From the NCBI GenBank assembly GCA_014802325.1, contig JAAVCK010000012.1:1-44375 (forward strand): a DNA stretch of 44,375 nt. Reading direction: 5' to 3'. A program made the translations under genes and the position numbers. This DNA comes from Bacteroides sp. Its GTDB lineage: Bacteria; Bacteroidota; Bacteroidia; Bacteroidales; Muribaculaceae. Of this stretch, positions 33,477 to 41,670 are shown one piece after another. Positions within the stretch are counted from its first letter, which is position 1. Every line of letters starts with the position of its first letter. Under the pieces are notes generated by a model. That model worked only from the letters and a program-made list of their open reading frames with translations, ran no database searches and was not told the origin of the DNA.

Positions 33477-34421
33477 TTACTCGTCGAGAAGGGGAAGATA
33501 GTCGGCATAGCCCGAGGCTGACATTTCGGAGGCGGGGATGAAGCGGAGCGAGGCGGAGTTGATGCAGTAGCGCATGCCGCCGTCGGCTGCCGGACCGTCG
33601 GAAAACACGTGGCCGAGGTGGGCGCCCGAGGAGGCGGAACGCACTTCGGTGCGTACGCGCCCGTAGGATGTGTCGGTGTGTTCGGTGACGAGCGTGGGGT
33701 CGATGGGACGCGTGAAGGCGGGCCAGCCGCAGCCCGAGTCATATTTGCGCGACGACACGAAGAGCGGTGTGCCATCGGTGATGTCTACGTAGATGCCGGG
33801 GCGAAATTCGTGGTCGTATTCGTTGACGTAAGGTCGCTCGGTGGCGCCGTTTTGCGTCACTTCCCACTGCAGCGGCGTCAGGCGCGAGCGGAGTTCCTCT
33901 TTATCGCTGCGACGCGGCTTGCGCGAGCGCACTTCGTCGAATAGCGCCGGGTCAACGTGGCAGTATCCGCCGGGATTTTTATCAAGATACTGCTGATGAT
34001 AGAGTTCGGCCGGATAGAAATTTTCAAGCGGCATTACTTCCACAGCCAGAGGCGTCGACGGGTGACGTCGCTGCACGGTGGCCACCACGGCCTCTATCAC
34101 AGGCAGATCGGCAGCATCGGTATAATATATCCCCGTGCGGTATTGAGTGCCGACGTCGTTGCCCTGACGGTTGACCGACAGGGGGTCGATGCTGCGAAAG
34201 TAGATGGTGAGCAGCTCGGAGAGCCCTGCCACACTGTCATCATACGTCACCTCCACAGTTTCTGCGGCACCGGTGTGACCGGTGCACACCATCTCATAGG
34301 TAGGATCGGGTACCAGGCTGTTGGCATAGCCCACAGTGGTGCCGGTCACTCCATCGACGAGTGAAAACAGATGCTCCGTACCCCAGAAGCATCCTCCGGC
34401 AAGGTATATTTTCTTATTCAT
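33477..34421 (-). CDS. msrAB: Fused peptide methionine sulfoxide reductase MsrA/MsrB
   Basis: 314 residues from the ATG at 34421 (a TTG two codons upstream is less likely). The MsrA domain (~1-155) has the catalytic GGCFWGTEH (C11); the MsrB domain (~185-305) has [16 protein letters not shown] and the catalytic Cys in [11 protein letters not shown]. MsrA reduces the S and MsrB the R epimer of methionine sulfoxide, repairing oxidised proteins. No secretion signal is seen, so it is predicted to be cytosolic. The MsrB part lacks the zinc CxxC pairs. It begins 9 bases after the thiamine pyrophosphokinase gene. Confidence 0.95.
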   Translation of the reverse strand: MNKKIYLAGGCFWGTEHLFSLVDGVTGTTVGYANSLVPDPTYEMVCTGHTGAAETVEVTYDDSVAGLSELLTIYFRSIDPLSVNRQGNDVGTQYRTGIYYTDAADLPVIEAVVATVQRRHPSTPLAVEVMPLENFYPAELYHQQYLDKNPGGYCHVDPALFDEVRSRKPRRSDKEELRSRLTPLQWEVTQNGATERPYVNEYDHEFRPGIYVDITDGTPLFVSSRKYDSGCGWPAFTRPIDPTLVTEHTDTSYGRVRTEVRSASSGAHLGHVFSDGPAADGGMRYCINSASLRFIPASEMSASGYADYLPLLDE

Positions 34422-34430
34422 AGTCAAGTG

Positions 34431-35075
34431 TCAATTTTTCTCCTGATAGTTTATAAATACCAGATATGTCCCGCGGGCACGGATGGTGAACTGCGGAGCG
34501 GTGGTCTCGTTGAGCGTGCCCTGCCACCATGAGGTGAAGTCGCGCAGCGGATAGCGCAACCCGGTGGCACTGATACCGCTGGCGCCGAAATTAAATATGG
34601 AAACCTGAGTGCCCGTCGGGCACTGAAATTCACGGTCGCCCTTTACGGGTATAAACACTCCGTAGTCAGTATAAGCTCTCACATCCAAGCCCATACCGAG
34701 ATACTCCACAAGCAGACTGATATTACCCACCGTATGATCTTCGCGGAGTCCGGTAGCGCCGAGCACGGCAATACGCTTTATGCCTTTTGACGCCAGATAA
34801 CTGACCGACTTGGTGAGGTCGTTGGTCTCCTGATCGGGATTACGCCTCACAATCTCGCTGAAACGGGTCATGATGTCAGGTGAAAGCGAATCACAGTCGC
34901 CCACTATGCGCCACGGCTTGCCGCCTTCGGCTATGAAACGGTCGGCCGCCCCGTCGCAACACACTATCCTGTCGCTACTGTCGAGCATGCGGAGGGCCAT
35001 CTCGCTGACAGGAAAGCACCCGGCTGCTATTACTACGGCTTCGGGCGAGAAATCTGTTATAGAGTTTTTATCCAT
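34431..35075 (-). CDS. Thiamine pyrophosphokinase
   Basis: 214 residues from the ATG at 35075, five bases after the transporter stop; an upstream in-frame GTG (35102) would overlap the transporter gene. Family motifs: VVIAAGCFP, VCCDGAADRF, IVGDCDSLS (metal/ATP binding aspartates), DQETNDLTKSV and LGATGLREDHTVGNI, with a C-terminal beta-barrel. The enzyme makes thiamine diphosphate from thiamine and ATP. Coupled to the PnuC-type transporter, it completes a thiamine salvage pair as in Bacteroides (pnuT-tnr3, from memory). Confidence 0.92.
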   Translation of the reverse strand: MDKNSITDFSPEAVVIAAGCFPVSEMALRMLDSSDRIVCCDGAADRFIAEGGKPWRIVGDCDSLSPDIMTRFSEIVRRNPDQETNDLTKSVSYLASKGIKRIAVLGATGLREDHTVGNISLLVEYLGMGLDVRAYTDYGVFIPVKGDREFQCPTGTQVSIFNFGASGISATGLRYPLRDFTSWWQGTLNETTAPQFTIRARGTYLVFINYQEKN

Positions 35076-35080
35076 ACTGT

Positions 35081-35638
35081 TCAGTTCATTAATTGCTTCC
35101 ACTTACGATAACCAATCACGGCTATCACAGCATAGGCCAGATACAATGCCGAGGTAAACCACAGATCCTTGCAGGCATAGAGGACCGAGCAGGCTACATC
35201 GGCCGCTATCCACACCAGCCACTGCTCAAGATACTTGCGGGCGAGCATCCACATGGCCACTATGCTCAGCGCGGTAGTAAATGCGTCGGCCCACGGCACC
35301 GTACTGTCAGTAAACCGGCTCAGGATCAGGCCTATCACCACAAACGCAGCTACAAATACCGCTGTCAGCGGCGCATATACCGAGCGCGGTGCATGAGTCA
35401 CCGGCACGTCGACCCCGTCATCGCTGCGGCCGCGCAGCCAGCACACGAGGCCATAGACCGAAGCAATGATATAGTATACACTTATACCGAAATCGGCATA
35501 AAGCCCTGCCTGATAATACACGGCAAGATATATGGCCGGCATGGCGATGCTCGCCACCCATAGCCACGCACTGGCGCGGTATTCGAGTATCAGATACACC
35601 ACACCTATGGCCGTCCCTATGATTTCGAGATAGTTCAT
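35081..35638 (-). CDS. pnuT: PnuC-family transporter, probably PnuT (thiamine)
   Basis: A 185-residue inner-membrane protein with about seven hydrophobic helices. It shows the PnuC pattern: an N-terminal EIIGTAIGVVYLILEYR, YYQAGLYADFGISVYYIIASVYGLVCW and, near the end, LVWIAADVACSVLYACKDLWFTSALYLAYAVIAVIGYRKW (read in parts). PnuC proteins move nicotinamide riboside or other vitamins by facilitated diffusion, with kinase trapping. The adjacent thiamine pyrophosphokinase points to thiamine. No TPP riboswitch was found in the 160 bases upstream. Confidence 0.85.
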   Translation of the reverse strand: MNYLEIIGTAIGVVYLILEYRASAWLWVASIAMPAIYLAVYYQAGLYADFGISVYYIIASVYGLVCWLRGRSDDGVDVPVTHAPRSVYAPLTAVFVAAFVVIGLILSRFTDSTVPWADAFTTALSIVAMWMLARKYLEQWLVWIAADVACSVLYACKDLWFTSALYLAYAVIAVIGYRKWKQLMN

Positions 35639-35759
35639 CGTAGATTAATAACACCGCCGACGCATGAAATAGTTCATTGCACCACCCCGCGATTTTTATG
35701 TCCCGACAGGCACTTTGCCGAAATCCCACGCTATACTTTTTTTATCACGGCGGATTGAG

Positions 35760-35767
35760 TAACTTTG
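35760..35767 (+). promoter_or_regulatory. -7 box of the MFS transporter gene (TAACTTTG)
   Basis: TAACTTTG covers the alternative TTG start at 35765, so that codon cannot be used on this transcript; the ATG at 35798 is the real start, with a leader of about 23 nt. Confidence 0.65.
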
Positions 35768-35797
35768 CACCGGATTTTACGAAAACAGACAATCACG

Positions 35798-36967
35798 ATG
35801 AACAAAGGACTCTTCGCCTTGGCTATGGGCACATTCTCGCTCGGTATAGCCGAGTTTCTCATGATGGGAATACTCAGCGACATAGCCGCCAATATGGGAG
35901 TGAGTGTGGCCGAAGCCGGCCACTTCATTTCGGCCTACGCTCTGGGAGTATGCGCCGGAGCCATAATGCTGCTATTTGCGCGACGCATGCCGCTCAAACG
36001 CATCATGCTGGTGCTTAGCGTGATGATAGCCGCAGGTAACCTGTTTGCAGCCTGCGCGTGGAACTACGGCACATTTTTCGCCGCACGTTTCCTTTCGGGC
36101 CTTCCCCACGGGTGCTTCTTCGGCGTAGGCGCCATCGTGGCGCGAAAGATAGCTCAGCCCGGAAAAGAAGTGAGCGCCGTGGCCTACATGATAGCCGGTA
36201 TGACGGCGGCCAATCTGGCAGGTGTGCCTCTGGGCACTTTTCTCACCAATCACTTCACGTGGCGCATAGCGTTTCTGATAGTGGGCCTGTGTGGCGTGGC
36301 CACCGCAGCAGCCATCGGCGCGTGGATACCGCGCCTCGCACCTATGGAAAACCATGGATTCAAGGCTCAATTTCAATTTCTGCGCACCTTGCCGCCGTGG
36401 CTCATATTCGGCGGTGTGCTTTTCGGACAGATAGGCATATACTGCTGGTACAGCTACATCGACCCGCAGCTCACTCAGGTGAGCGGCTTCAGCCAGGACG
36501 ATCTGTCGTGGCTCATGGTACTCGCCGGAGCCGGCATGGTGGGGGGCAACCTCATAGCCGGACGCCTCAGCGACCGCTATAAGCCGGCCTGGGTGGCAGG
36601 ATGGGTCGAGGCAGCCGCCATACCGGTGATGGTGCTCATATACTTTTTCGCGAGCTGTCAGGTGGCAGCGGTGGTGCTGATGATGCTCGGCACAGCCGTA
36701 CTCTTCGGGTCGGGCAGTCCGCTGCAATCGTCGATCGTAGGCTATTCGCGAGGCGGGGAATTTTTAGGGGCGGCTTGTATTCAGATAGCCTACAATGCCG
36801 GAAATGCCATAGCCGCATGGATGGGGAGCGCCGTCATAGCCCGCGGCTACAGCATCAGCGCGCCCTCGATCATAGGCGTGCCTATAGTGGCCGTAGGGTG
36901 TGTGCTGCTATTCATCCTCTACTACCGCTACGAGCGCACTCCGCGCCGCGATCAGAGCATCCGGTAA
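35798..36967 (+). CDS. Major facilitator superfamily transporter (AraJ/drug-proton antiporter type)
   Basis: 389 residues from the ATG at 35798. Twelve hydrophobic helices are visible, with the DHA1-type opening LFALAMGTFSLGIAEFLMMGIL, loop 2-3 (FARRMPLKR), the helix 4 region RFLSGLPHGCFFGVGAIVA, motif C-like GMTAANLAGVPLGTFL in helix 5, and loop 8-9 AGRLSDRYKPAW. This is the AraJ/NepI-like group, whose members export sugars, nucleosides or drugs; the substrate here is unknown. The start was chosen because the promoter -7 box overlaps the upstream TTG. Confidence 0.9.
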   Translation: MNKGLFALAMGTFSLGIAEFLMMGILSDIAANMGVSVAEAGHFISAYALGVCAGAIMLLFARRMPLKRIMLVLSVMIAAGNLFAACAWNYGTFFAARFLSGLPHGCFFGVGAIVARKIAQPGKEVSAVAYMIAGMTAANLAGVPLGTFLTNHFTWRIAFLIVGLCGVATAAAIGAWIPRLAPMENHGFKAQFQFLRTLPPWLIFGGVLFGQIGIYCWYSYIDPQLTQVSGFSQDDLSWLMVLAGAGMVGGNLIAGRLSDRYKPAWVAGWVEAAAIPVMVLIYFFASCQVAAVVLMMLGTAVLFGSGSPLQSSIVGYSRGGEFLGAACIQIAYNAGNAIAAWMGSAVIARGYSISAPSIIGVPIVAVGCVLLFILYYRYERTPRRDQSIR

Positions 36968-37022
36968 TAAGGCGGACGTGAGCGGTGGTCAGCCACCCAT
37001 CGGCGCAGGTCGTCAAGCGTAG

Positions 37023-37376
37023 TCACTCGCGTATGTAGTGCGGCATTTCGTCGGGTATTATCATCGACAGTTCGACCAGACCGCCGAGTGTGCCGTCAGG
37101 TTTGCGCCACACGGTCTGATATATCATCTTCTTCACTCCGCCCTTGAGTATGGTATAGGCGTTTGAGCCTCCCTCATCAAGCAGCCGGCGGATGATGGAG
37201 CGTGACCGCTCGTTGTGATACTCCATTAAGTCGTGACCTATGAGGTCGGCACCACCGCGGGAGGCAAACGTCTGCCGCGAACGCTCGTTCATATATATGA
37301 TGCGGCAATCGGTATCTACCACCGTCACCGCGCAGTTCATTCCATAAGCCCACTCGGGCACATATTGCTTTTCCAT
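37023..37376 (-). CDS. Stand-alone PAS-domain protein
   Basis: 117 residues making one PAS fold and nothing else: NCAVTVVDTDCRIIYMNERSRQTFA, DLIGHDLMEYHNERSRSIIRRLL and the terminal strands IYQTVWRKPDGTLGGLVELSMII (read in parts). There is no kinase, cyclase or DNA-binding part, so it probably senses a small molecule or redox state and acts through a partner. It is divergent from the aldo/keto reductase gene, with only 83 bases between the two start codons, so the two may share regulation. Ligand unknown. Confidence 0.82.
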   Translation of the reverse strand: MEKQYVPEWAYGMNCAVTVVDTDCRIIYMNERSRQTFASRGGADLIGHDLMEYHNERSRSIIRRLLDEGGSNAYTILKGGVKKMIYQTVWRKPDGTLGGLVELSMIIPDEMPHYIRE

Positions 37377-37424
37377 ACCGCAAAAATAGTCGATAAATTC
37401 TTACTGTCCGCAAAAAAATTACAC

Positions 37425-37432
37425 TATCTTTG
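37425..37432 (+). promoter_or_regulatory. -7 box of the aldo/keto reductase gene (TATCTTTG)
   Basis: TATCTTTG matches TAnnTTTG and overlaps an in-frame TTG at 37430, which rules that codon out as a start. Transcription would begin near 37440 and translation at the ATG 37460. Confidence 0.6.
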
Positions 37433-37459
37433 CACTGCATAGATAAAACCCTTACCATC

Positions 37460-38464
37460 ATGATCAACCCGCCATATTACGCCTCCGACAGCCGCTACGA
37501 CGCCGGCATGAAATATGAACGCTGCGGCCGCTCAGGCCTGCTTCTGCCCCGCATATCGCTGGGGCTGTGGCATAACTTCGGCGATGTGGACACCCTCGCC
37601 CGCAGCCGCGACATGCTTCACTTTGCATTTGACCACGGTATCACGTGCTTTGATCTGGCCAATAATTACGGGCCGTCGTATGGTTCGGCCGAGGAGACTT
37701 TCGGACAGATCATGAAGAAATCGTTTGCCCCCTACCGCGACGAGATGGTCATCACCACCAAGGCCGGCTATGATATGTGGCCCGGCCCCTACGGCGACCG
37801 CGGATCGCGCAAATACCTCTTTGCGTCGCTGCATCAGAGCCTGCGGCGCATGAATCTGGAGTATGTGGATATATTCTACAGCCACCGCTTCGACCCCGAT
37901 ACGCCGATGGAGGAGACCCTTCAGGCGCTGGTGGACATAGTGCGTCAGGGCAAAGCGCTGTATGTAGGCATATCGAAGTGGCCGGCTGAAGCGTCGCAGT
38001 TTGCTTATGACTATCTGGCCGGGCGCGATGTGCCGTGTCTGATCTATCAGGGTCGATATAATATGATGGACCGCGAAGTGGAGAAGTCAGGCATACTTGA
38101 ACAGGCCGCCCGCTGCGGCGTGGGATTCACCGCATTCTCACCGCTCGAACAGGGCATACTGACCGACCGCTACCTCCACGGAGTGCCCGAAGGCTCGCGC
38201 GCCTCGATAGGCAAATTTCTCAAAGCCGACTCTATCACGCCCGCTCTGGTGGAAAAAATCACCCGGCTCAACGCCATAGCTCAGCGCCGCGGCCAGACGT
38301 TGGCCGAAATGTCGCTCGCGTGGCTACTCAAAGACAGCCGGGTGACTTCGGTGATAGTGGGCAGCAGCTCCACCGCCCAACTGGCCGATACCATCCGCTG
38401 CCTCGATAACCTCAACTTCACACCCCACGAGCTGGCCGAGATCGACATCGTGATGTTTTCATAA
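37460..38464 (+). CDS. Aldo/keto reductase (YghZ/Gpr-like)
   Basis: 334 residues from ATG 37460 (MINPPYYASDSRYDAGMKY). A TIM-barrel NADPH-dependent oxidoreductase with the catalytic tetrad visible: D and Y in CFDLANNYGPSYGSAE, K in VITTKAGYDMWPGPYG and H in IFYSHRFDPDTPMEE. The cofactor motif VTSVIVGSSSTAQLADT is near the C-terminus. GPSYGSAEETFG and WPGPYGD are typical of the YghZ/Gpr group, which reduces glyceraldehyde 3-phosphate or methylglyoxal. The physiological substrate is not certain. A stand-alone PAS gene is divergent. Confidence 0.93.
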   Translation: MINPPYYASDSRYDAGMKYERCGRSGLLLPRISLGLWHNFGDVDTLARSRDMLHFAFDHGITCFDLANNYGPSYGSAEETFGQIMKKSFAPYRDEMVITTKAGYDMWPGPYGDRGSRKYLFASLHQSLRRMNLEYVDIFYSHRFDPDTPMEETLQALVDIVRQGKALYVGISKWPAEASQFAYDYLAGRDVPCLIYQGRYNMMDREVEKSGILEQAARCGVGFTAFSPLEQGILTDRYLHGVPEGSRASIGKFLKADSITPALVEKITRLNAIAQRRGQTLAEMSLAWLLKDSRVTSVIVGSSSTAQLADTIRCLDNLNFTPHELAEIDIVMFS

Positions 38465-38491
38465 TGTATATCGACACTTCGATTCTGCTCC

Positions 38492-39163
38492 ATGAACGTA
38501 AGCATTGAAATCACGGCCGACGGATCGCCGACGTTTTATCGCAACGATATCGACGAGCACTACCATTCCGTAAAGGGTGCACTCGCCGAAAGCCTTCACG
38601 TATATGTCCGCTCCGGATGGCAGGAAGCAGCCCGGCGGAGCAGCGGGGTAAGAGTGTTTGAAGTCGGTTTCGGCACGGGGCTCAACGCGGTCCTCACCGC
38701 CGGCGCAGCATTAGAATCGGCCGTAGCAACCGAGTATTTTTCTGCCGAGCTTTATCCTCTGCCGGAGCAATCCGCCGCACTTTTCGGCGAAGCGCTCCCT
38801 GAGGAATATCGCCGGATACTACACGACGTAAACGCCGCCCCCTGGGACGAGACGAGCCGCATAAATCCATATTTCACCCTCAGCAAGCTCCACGACAATC
38901 TCCTCACCATGAAGCTGCCCGAGCGGATAGATGTGGTGTATTTCGATGCGTTCGCCCCCGAAAAACAGCCCGAGATGTGGCACAGCTCTATATTTCAGAA
39001 AATATTTCAGTCAATGAATCCCGGGGGCGTATTGACCACATATTGCGCCAAAGGCGCTATCAGGCGCATGCTCGGCGAGATAGGATTTCAGGTGGAGCGT
39101 CTGCCCGGGCCCCCCGGAGGCAAGAGGGAGATACTCCGCGCCATCCGCCCCGACCACACATAA
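38492..39163 (+). CDS. mnmD: tRNA 5-methylaminomethyl-2-thiouridine methyltransferase MnmD
   Basis: 223 residues, a stand-alone version of the methyltransferase half of MnmC (DUF752). Motifs: ITADGSPTFYRNDIDEHYHS, GALAESLHVYV, the SAM motif VFEVGFGTGLNAVL, VVYFDAFAPEKQPEMW and GVLTTYCAKGAIRRML. It performs the last step in making mnm5(s2)U at the wobble position of tRNAs for Lys, Glu and Gln. It lies 27 bases after the aldo/keto reductase gene. Confidence 0.93.
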   Translation: MNVSIEITADGSPTFYRNDIDEHYHSVKGALAESLHVYVRSGWQEAARRSSGVRVFEVGFGTGLNAVLTAGAALESAVATEYFSAELYPLPEQSAALFGEALPEEYRRILHDVNAAPWDETSRINPYFTLSKLHDNLLTMKLPERIDVVYFDAFAPEKQPEMWHSSIFQKIFQSMNPGGVLTTYCAKGAIRRMLGEIGFQVERLPGPPGGKREILRAIRPDHT

Positions 39164-39376
39164 TACCCTCTCCCGTAGAGAGCGATCCGTATAGGCGTCG
39201 TGGCCGCACAAAAAGGGTGGTTTCATTGCCACGCACGCCGCCATAGATGAAAATCTTCAAAAAATTGTGATTTTTTCGTAATATTATTGAACTTTTAAAA
39301 ATCAAAATTGTATTATCTGTAAGGGCTAACCCCAATAAACAAAAAACCGAATAAAATTTTTAAACTTCCAAAGATT

Positions 39377-39958
39377 ATGAAAAAATTATTTCTTACCATG
39401 GCTGTGGCAGCGATGACAGCCGGTGTGTTGACTTCATGCGGTTCAAAAGCAGCTACAGCTGCCGACGAGGGTGAAGCTCTTAAAGCGAAGATTGAAAACT
39501 GCTCTAACCCCGACAGCCTGAAGGTCTATGTAGAGCAGGCCAAAGAATATGCCAAGAAACTTGAAGCCGAAGGCAAAGGCCAGGATGCGGAAGCCTATCT
39601 CGACGAGATTATCCCCGCCGTAAAGGCAAAAAATGCATCTGTGGCATCATATTTTGAAGAACTCAAGGACAAAGCCGCCGACGAGGTCAACAACGTGAAA
39701 GAAGGCGTCGACAGCGTAGCTACCTCTGCCGTAGAGGCCGCTAAGGAAGCCGGTGAGAATGTGAAGGAAGCAGGCGAAAATGCCGTGAACTCCGCCAAAG
39801 AAGCAGCCGCCAATGCCGCAGACGCCGCTAAAGAAAAGGCAGCCAAGGCGGTAGATGCAGCCAAAGAGAAGGCCACCAATGCCGCAGACGCAGCCAAGGA
39901 GAAGGCCTCTAACGCTGCTCAGAAAGAGGCCGACAAAGTAAAAAATCTCCTGAAATAA
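39377..39958 (+). CDS. Lipoprotein with LEA-like helical repeats
   Basis: 193 residues, signal and lipobox VLTSC (C21). Residues ~30-90 are a charged helix; from ~100 the protein is a run of 11-residue-type repeats rich in Ala, Lys and Glu (SAKEAAANAADAAKEK, AAKAVDAAKEK, ATNAADAAKEK, ASNAAQKEADK), as in group 3 LEA proteins and apolipoprotein-like amphipathic helices. LEA-like proteins protect membranes or proteins during drying or osmotic stress; here an envelope structural or stress role is inferred. The DNA of the repeats is also nearly repeated (AATGCCGCAGACGC twice). No TAnnTTTG box was identified. Confidence 0.78.
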   Translation: MKKLFLTMAVAAMTAGVLTSCGSKAATAADEGEALKAKIENCSNPDSLKVYVEQAKEYAKKLEAEGKGQDAEAYLDEIIPAVKAKNASVASYFEELKDKAADEVNNVKEGVDSVATSAVEAAKEAGENVKEAGENAVNSAKEAAANAADAAKEKAAKAVDAAKEKATNAADAAKEKASNAAQKEADKVKNLLK

Positions 39959-40063
39959 TCATAGGATACATATAATCCCGCCCTATAACTACATCGCCCC
40001 GAGAGTCACGCACACGCGCAAGGCTTTCGGGGCGACACTATATATACACCTTGACTCCATCAT

Positions 40064-40109
40064 GTAGGGGCGCTTCACTGGAGCGCCCGGCAGAGCAAAA
40101 AAAGGTAAT
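40064..40109 (-). repeat. Dispersed repeat family C, copy 3 (inverted)
   Basis: On the minus strand it reads ATTACCTTTTTTTGCTCTGC, then CGGGCGCTCCAGTGAAGCGCCCC-TAC. GGGGCGCTTCACTGGAGCGCCC forms the best-preserved hairpin of the family. It lies between the LEA-like gene and the gene at 40216. Confidence 0.7.
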
Positions 40110-40215
40110 CCGTAGCTTCCTACGAACGCCACTGCATATCAATGGCCGGACAAAATACTGTTTGCCCGGCCACAGTGTATCGGTCAGCACGTAGCGCTGA
40201 CAGTATAATGACAGA

Positions 40216-40578
40216 CTACTCAGCGTAGAGATTTTCAGCCTGCTGAGGAATATACTGCTCCACGAGCTTGCTGATCTTATTCATATCAGGCTTCTCCTCG
40301 GCATAGTCGATAAGAGTGCCTACGGGATAGAGGTCAGGATCGGAAGCCGACTGAAAATCAGCGGCATCCTCCGAATAATCGCCATCTTCCACAGCGTCTG
40401 CTTCTATGGCATAATCGCTGAATGCGATAGCCCGCTCGGCATCGCGGTGGCGCTCAATACCTACAAGCAGAGTGGTAGGAATAATACTTATCTGCGGGTC
40501 TTCGCCCCAAAACGTCGGATTGTTGATGACCTCGGCCACCTTCCCGGCAATAATCTCAGTGAGTTCTTTCCTTGTCAT
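40216..40578 (-). CDS. Hypothetical acidic protein
   Basis: 120 residues, no signal or membrane segment, very acidic (VEDGDYSEDAADFQSASDPDLYP). The N-terminal part (TRKELTEIIAGKVAEVI) is a helix, followed by NPTFWGEDPQISIIPTTLLVGI and, at the end, NKISKLVEQYIPQQAENLY. I recognise no family. It is transcribed alone, convergent with the LEA-like gene on one side and divergent from the lipoprotein gene on the other. The codon use and intact frame support it being a real gene. Confidence 0.6.
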   Translation of the reverse strand: MTRKELTEIIAGKVAEVINNPTFWGEDPQISIIPTTLLVGIERHRDAERAIAFSDYAIEADAVEDGDYSEDAADFQSASDPDLYPVGTLIDYAEEKPDMNKISKLVEQYIPQQAENLYAE

Positions 40579-40953
40579 AATTACATCTGTTATTTTGAAA
40601 TTATAACGTATAAATCAATTAAATGGTTCTCTCCGACCCGGCCTCAACCTCACAGCAAAATCCGCAGCGTGCGGTTCAATTAATTTTTCTTTCGGCCGGG
40701 CGTAATATCCGGATAATTTGTGTATATTTGCAGAAATCTCGCGCCGTTCCGATGCGACACCACACACGCAAGCGTCGGAAAAAGCCCTGAGGCGAAGATA
40801 CCAACATTTTCTACAAGTCCTCATACCCCCTTTGGTTAATCTTTGTTTCTTTTAAGGGAATCCTTTGGTTTCTTGCTTTCTGCATCGGCCTGCAAGTAGG
40901 CGGTAAAGAGAAGGATAGTTAAATATTTAATAATACCGATATAAAAATCAATT
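40579..40953. other. Intergenic region with promoter and a long putative leader or small RNA
   Basis: A 375-base gap. A TATATTTG box (40723-40730, plus) predicts transcription from about 40740, i.e. ~215 bases ahead of the lipoprotein start. The transcribed part has a hairpin (CCGATGC 40749-40755 with GCGTCGG 40772-40778) and a direct repeat CCTTTGGTT at 40829-40837 and 40862-40870. It may be a structured leader or a separate small RNA; I recognise no known RNA family. Confidence 0.4.
40723..40730 (+). promoter_or_regulatory. -7 box (TATATTTG) of the 40954 lipoprotein gene or of a small RNA
   Basis: A perfect TAnnTTTG match on the plus strand; no convincing -33 TTTG is found at 20 bases. Transcription from here would leave a leader of about 215 nt. 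Confidence 0.5.
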
Positions 40954-41472
40954 ATGAAAAAAATTTCAATGTCTTTGCTTGTACTCACATGTCTCGGATT
41001 CATGGCATGCGGTAATTCACGTCAAACCTCAACCACTGGCGGAGACGACAGTTCATCAGCATCAACTGAAATAGTCGATGAACAGGTGGAGAAAGTCGCA
41101 GATTTTGACCAGATGGAAAAGACCTCCCGAATGTTATTTGCTATGGTCTTGCCTCAAGGAATTCAGGCAGATGATTTTGAGCAACTTGTTATCTCAAAAT
41201 GCACACCTTCATTTATCGAAGCTCTTAAGAGCTGGGATGAATTTGAGGACGGTAACATCGCGTGGTATGCACTCCGCACCATGGAGCAGGATGGCTCAGG
41301 AGAAAATGAGATAATCGCCGTCACTCCCGATGGTAATGATGCAATGGTGGTAGAATACTTAGATATGGGACATAAAGGCACGACCCGTCTTCAGTTTGTC
41401 AAGGATGGTGAAGATTACAAAGTTAATTCTGCTATCGTGACATACAATGGCGAAAACCGAACCATAAAATAA
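40954..41472 (+). CDS. Small lipoprotein of unknown function
   Basis: 172 residues, lipobox LGFMAC (C19), a Ser/Thr/Gly/Asp linker, then a ~130-residue alpha/beta domain (FEQLVISKCTPSFIEALKSWDEF; NIAWYALRTMEQDGSGENEIIAVTPDGNDAMVVEYLDMGHKG; TRLQFVKDGEDYKVNSAIV, read in parts). The overall form resembles the DUF3828/NTF2-like small exported domains of Bacteroidales, where the last strands read out as ..RLxFVKDGxxYKV. Function unknown. A long leader precedes it and family D/terminator structures follow. Confidence 0.72.
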   Translation: MKKISMSLLVLTCLGFMACGNSRQTSTTGGDDSSSASTEIVDEQVEKVADFDQMEKTSRMLFAMVLPQGIQADDFEQLVISKCTPSFIEALKSWDEFEDGNIAWYALRTMEQDGSGENEIIAVTPDGNDAMVVEYLDMGHKGTTRLQFVKDGEDYKVNSAIVTYNGENRTIK

Positions 41473-41516
41473 TTTCCCGTCTTCAAGCTATTTCTGGGGA
41501 TGTGACAAAATAAAAA

Positions 41517-41588
41517 AGAATGCCCGCAGGGCATTGAGTTATTCGTAACCGGCGACGCCGAAGCATAGCGTAGGCGTCGTCGGTTATC
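41517..41588. repeat. Dispersed palindromic repeat family D, copy 2
   Basis: AAGAATGCCCGCAGGGCATT and GAGTTATTCGTAACCGGCG match 32295-32338. The second stem is different: AACCGGCGACGCC (from about 41547) pairs with GGCGTCGTCGGTT (to 41586) around a 13-base loop with one mismatch, so the paired structure is kept although the loop and arm lengths differ from copy 1. Confidence 0.7.
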
Positions 41589-41602
41589 GGTTTGTTAACT
41601 TT

Positions 41603-41670
41603 GGCGTCCGCAACGCCGCCGATTATAAAACTTATTGAGTTTTATTCGGCGGCCTATCGGACGCCTTTTT
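41603..41670 (+). terminator. Large two-part hairpin with T-tract, probable terminator
   Basis: GGCGTCCG (41603-41610) pairs with CGGACGCC (41658-41665), followed by TTTTT. An inner stem, CCGCCGATTATAAAACT with AGTTTTATTCGGCGG, lies between them. It ends transcription from the 40954 lipoprotein or is part of the repeat array. Confidence 0.6.

Noticed and set aside
35639..35800. TPP riboswitch upstream of pnuT
   Set aside because: Neither conserved core (CTGAGA nor ACCTGAT-type) was found on the minus strand.
35972..36727. Minus-strand open frame opposite the MFS transporter gene
   Set aside because: His/Arg/Ala-rich shadow product with no motif; the transporter's membrane helices explain the DNA.
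40738..40953. Housekeeping RNA (6S, SRP or tmRNA) in the gap before 40954
   Set aside because: I could not recognise the conserved cores of any of these RNAs, so only a promoter and unassigned leader are reported.
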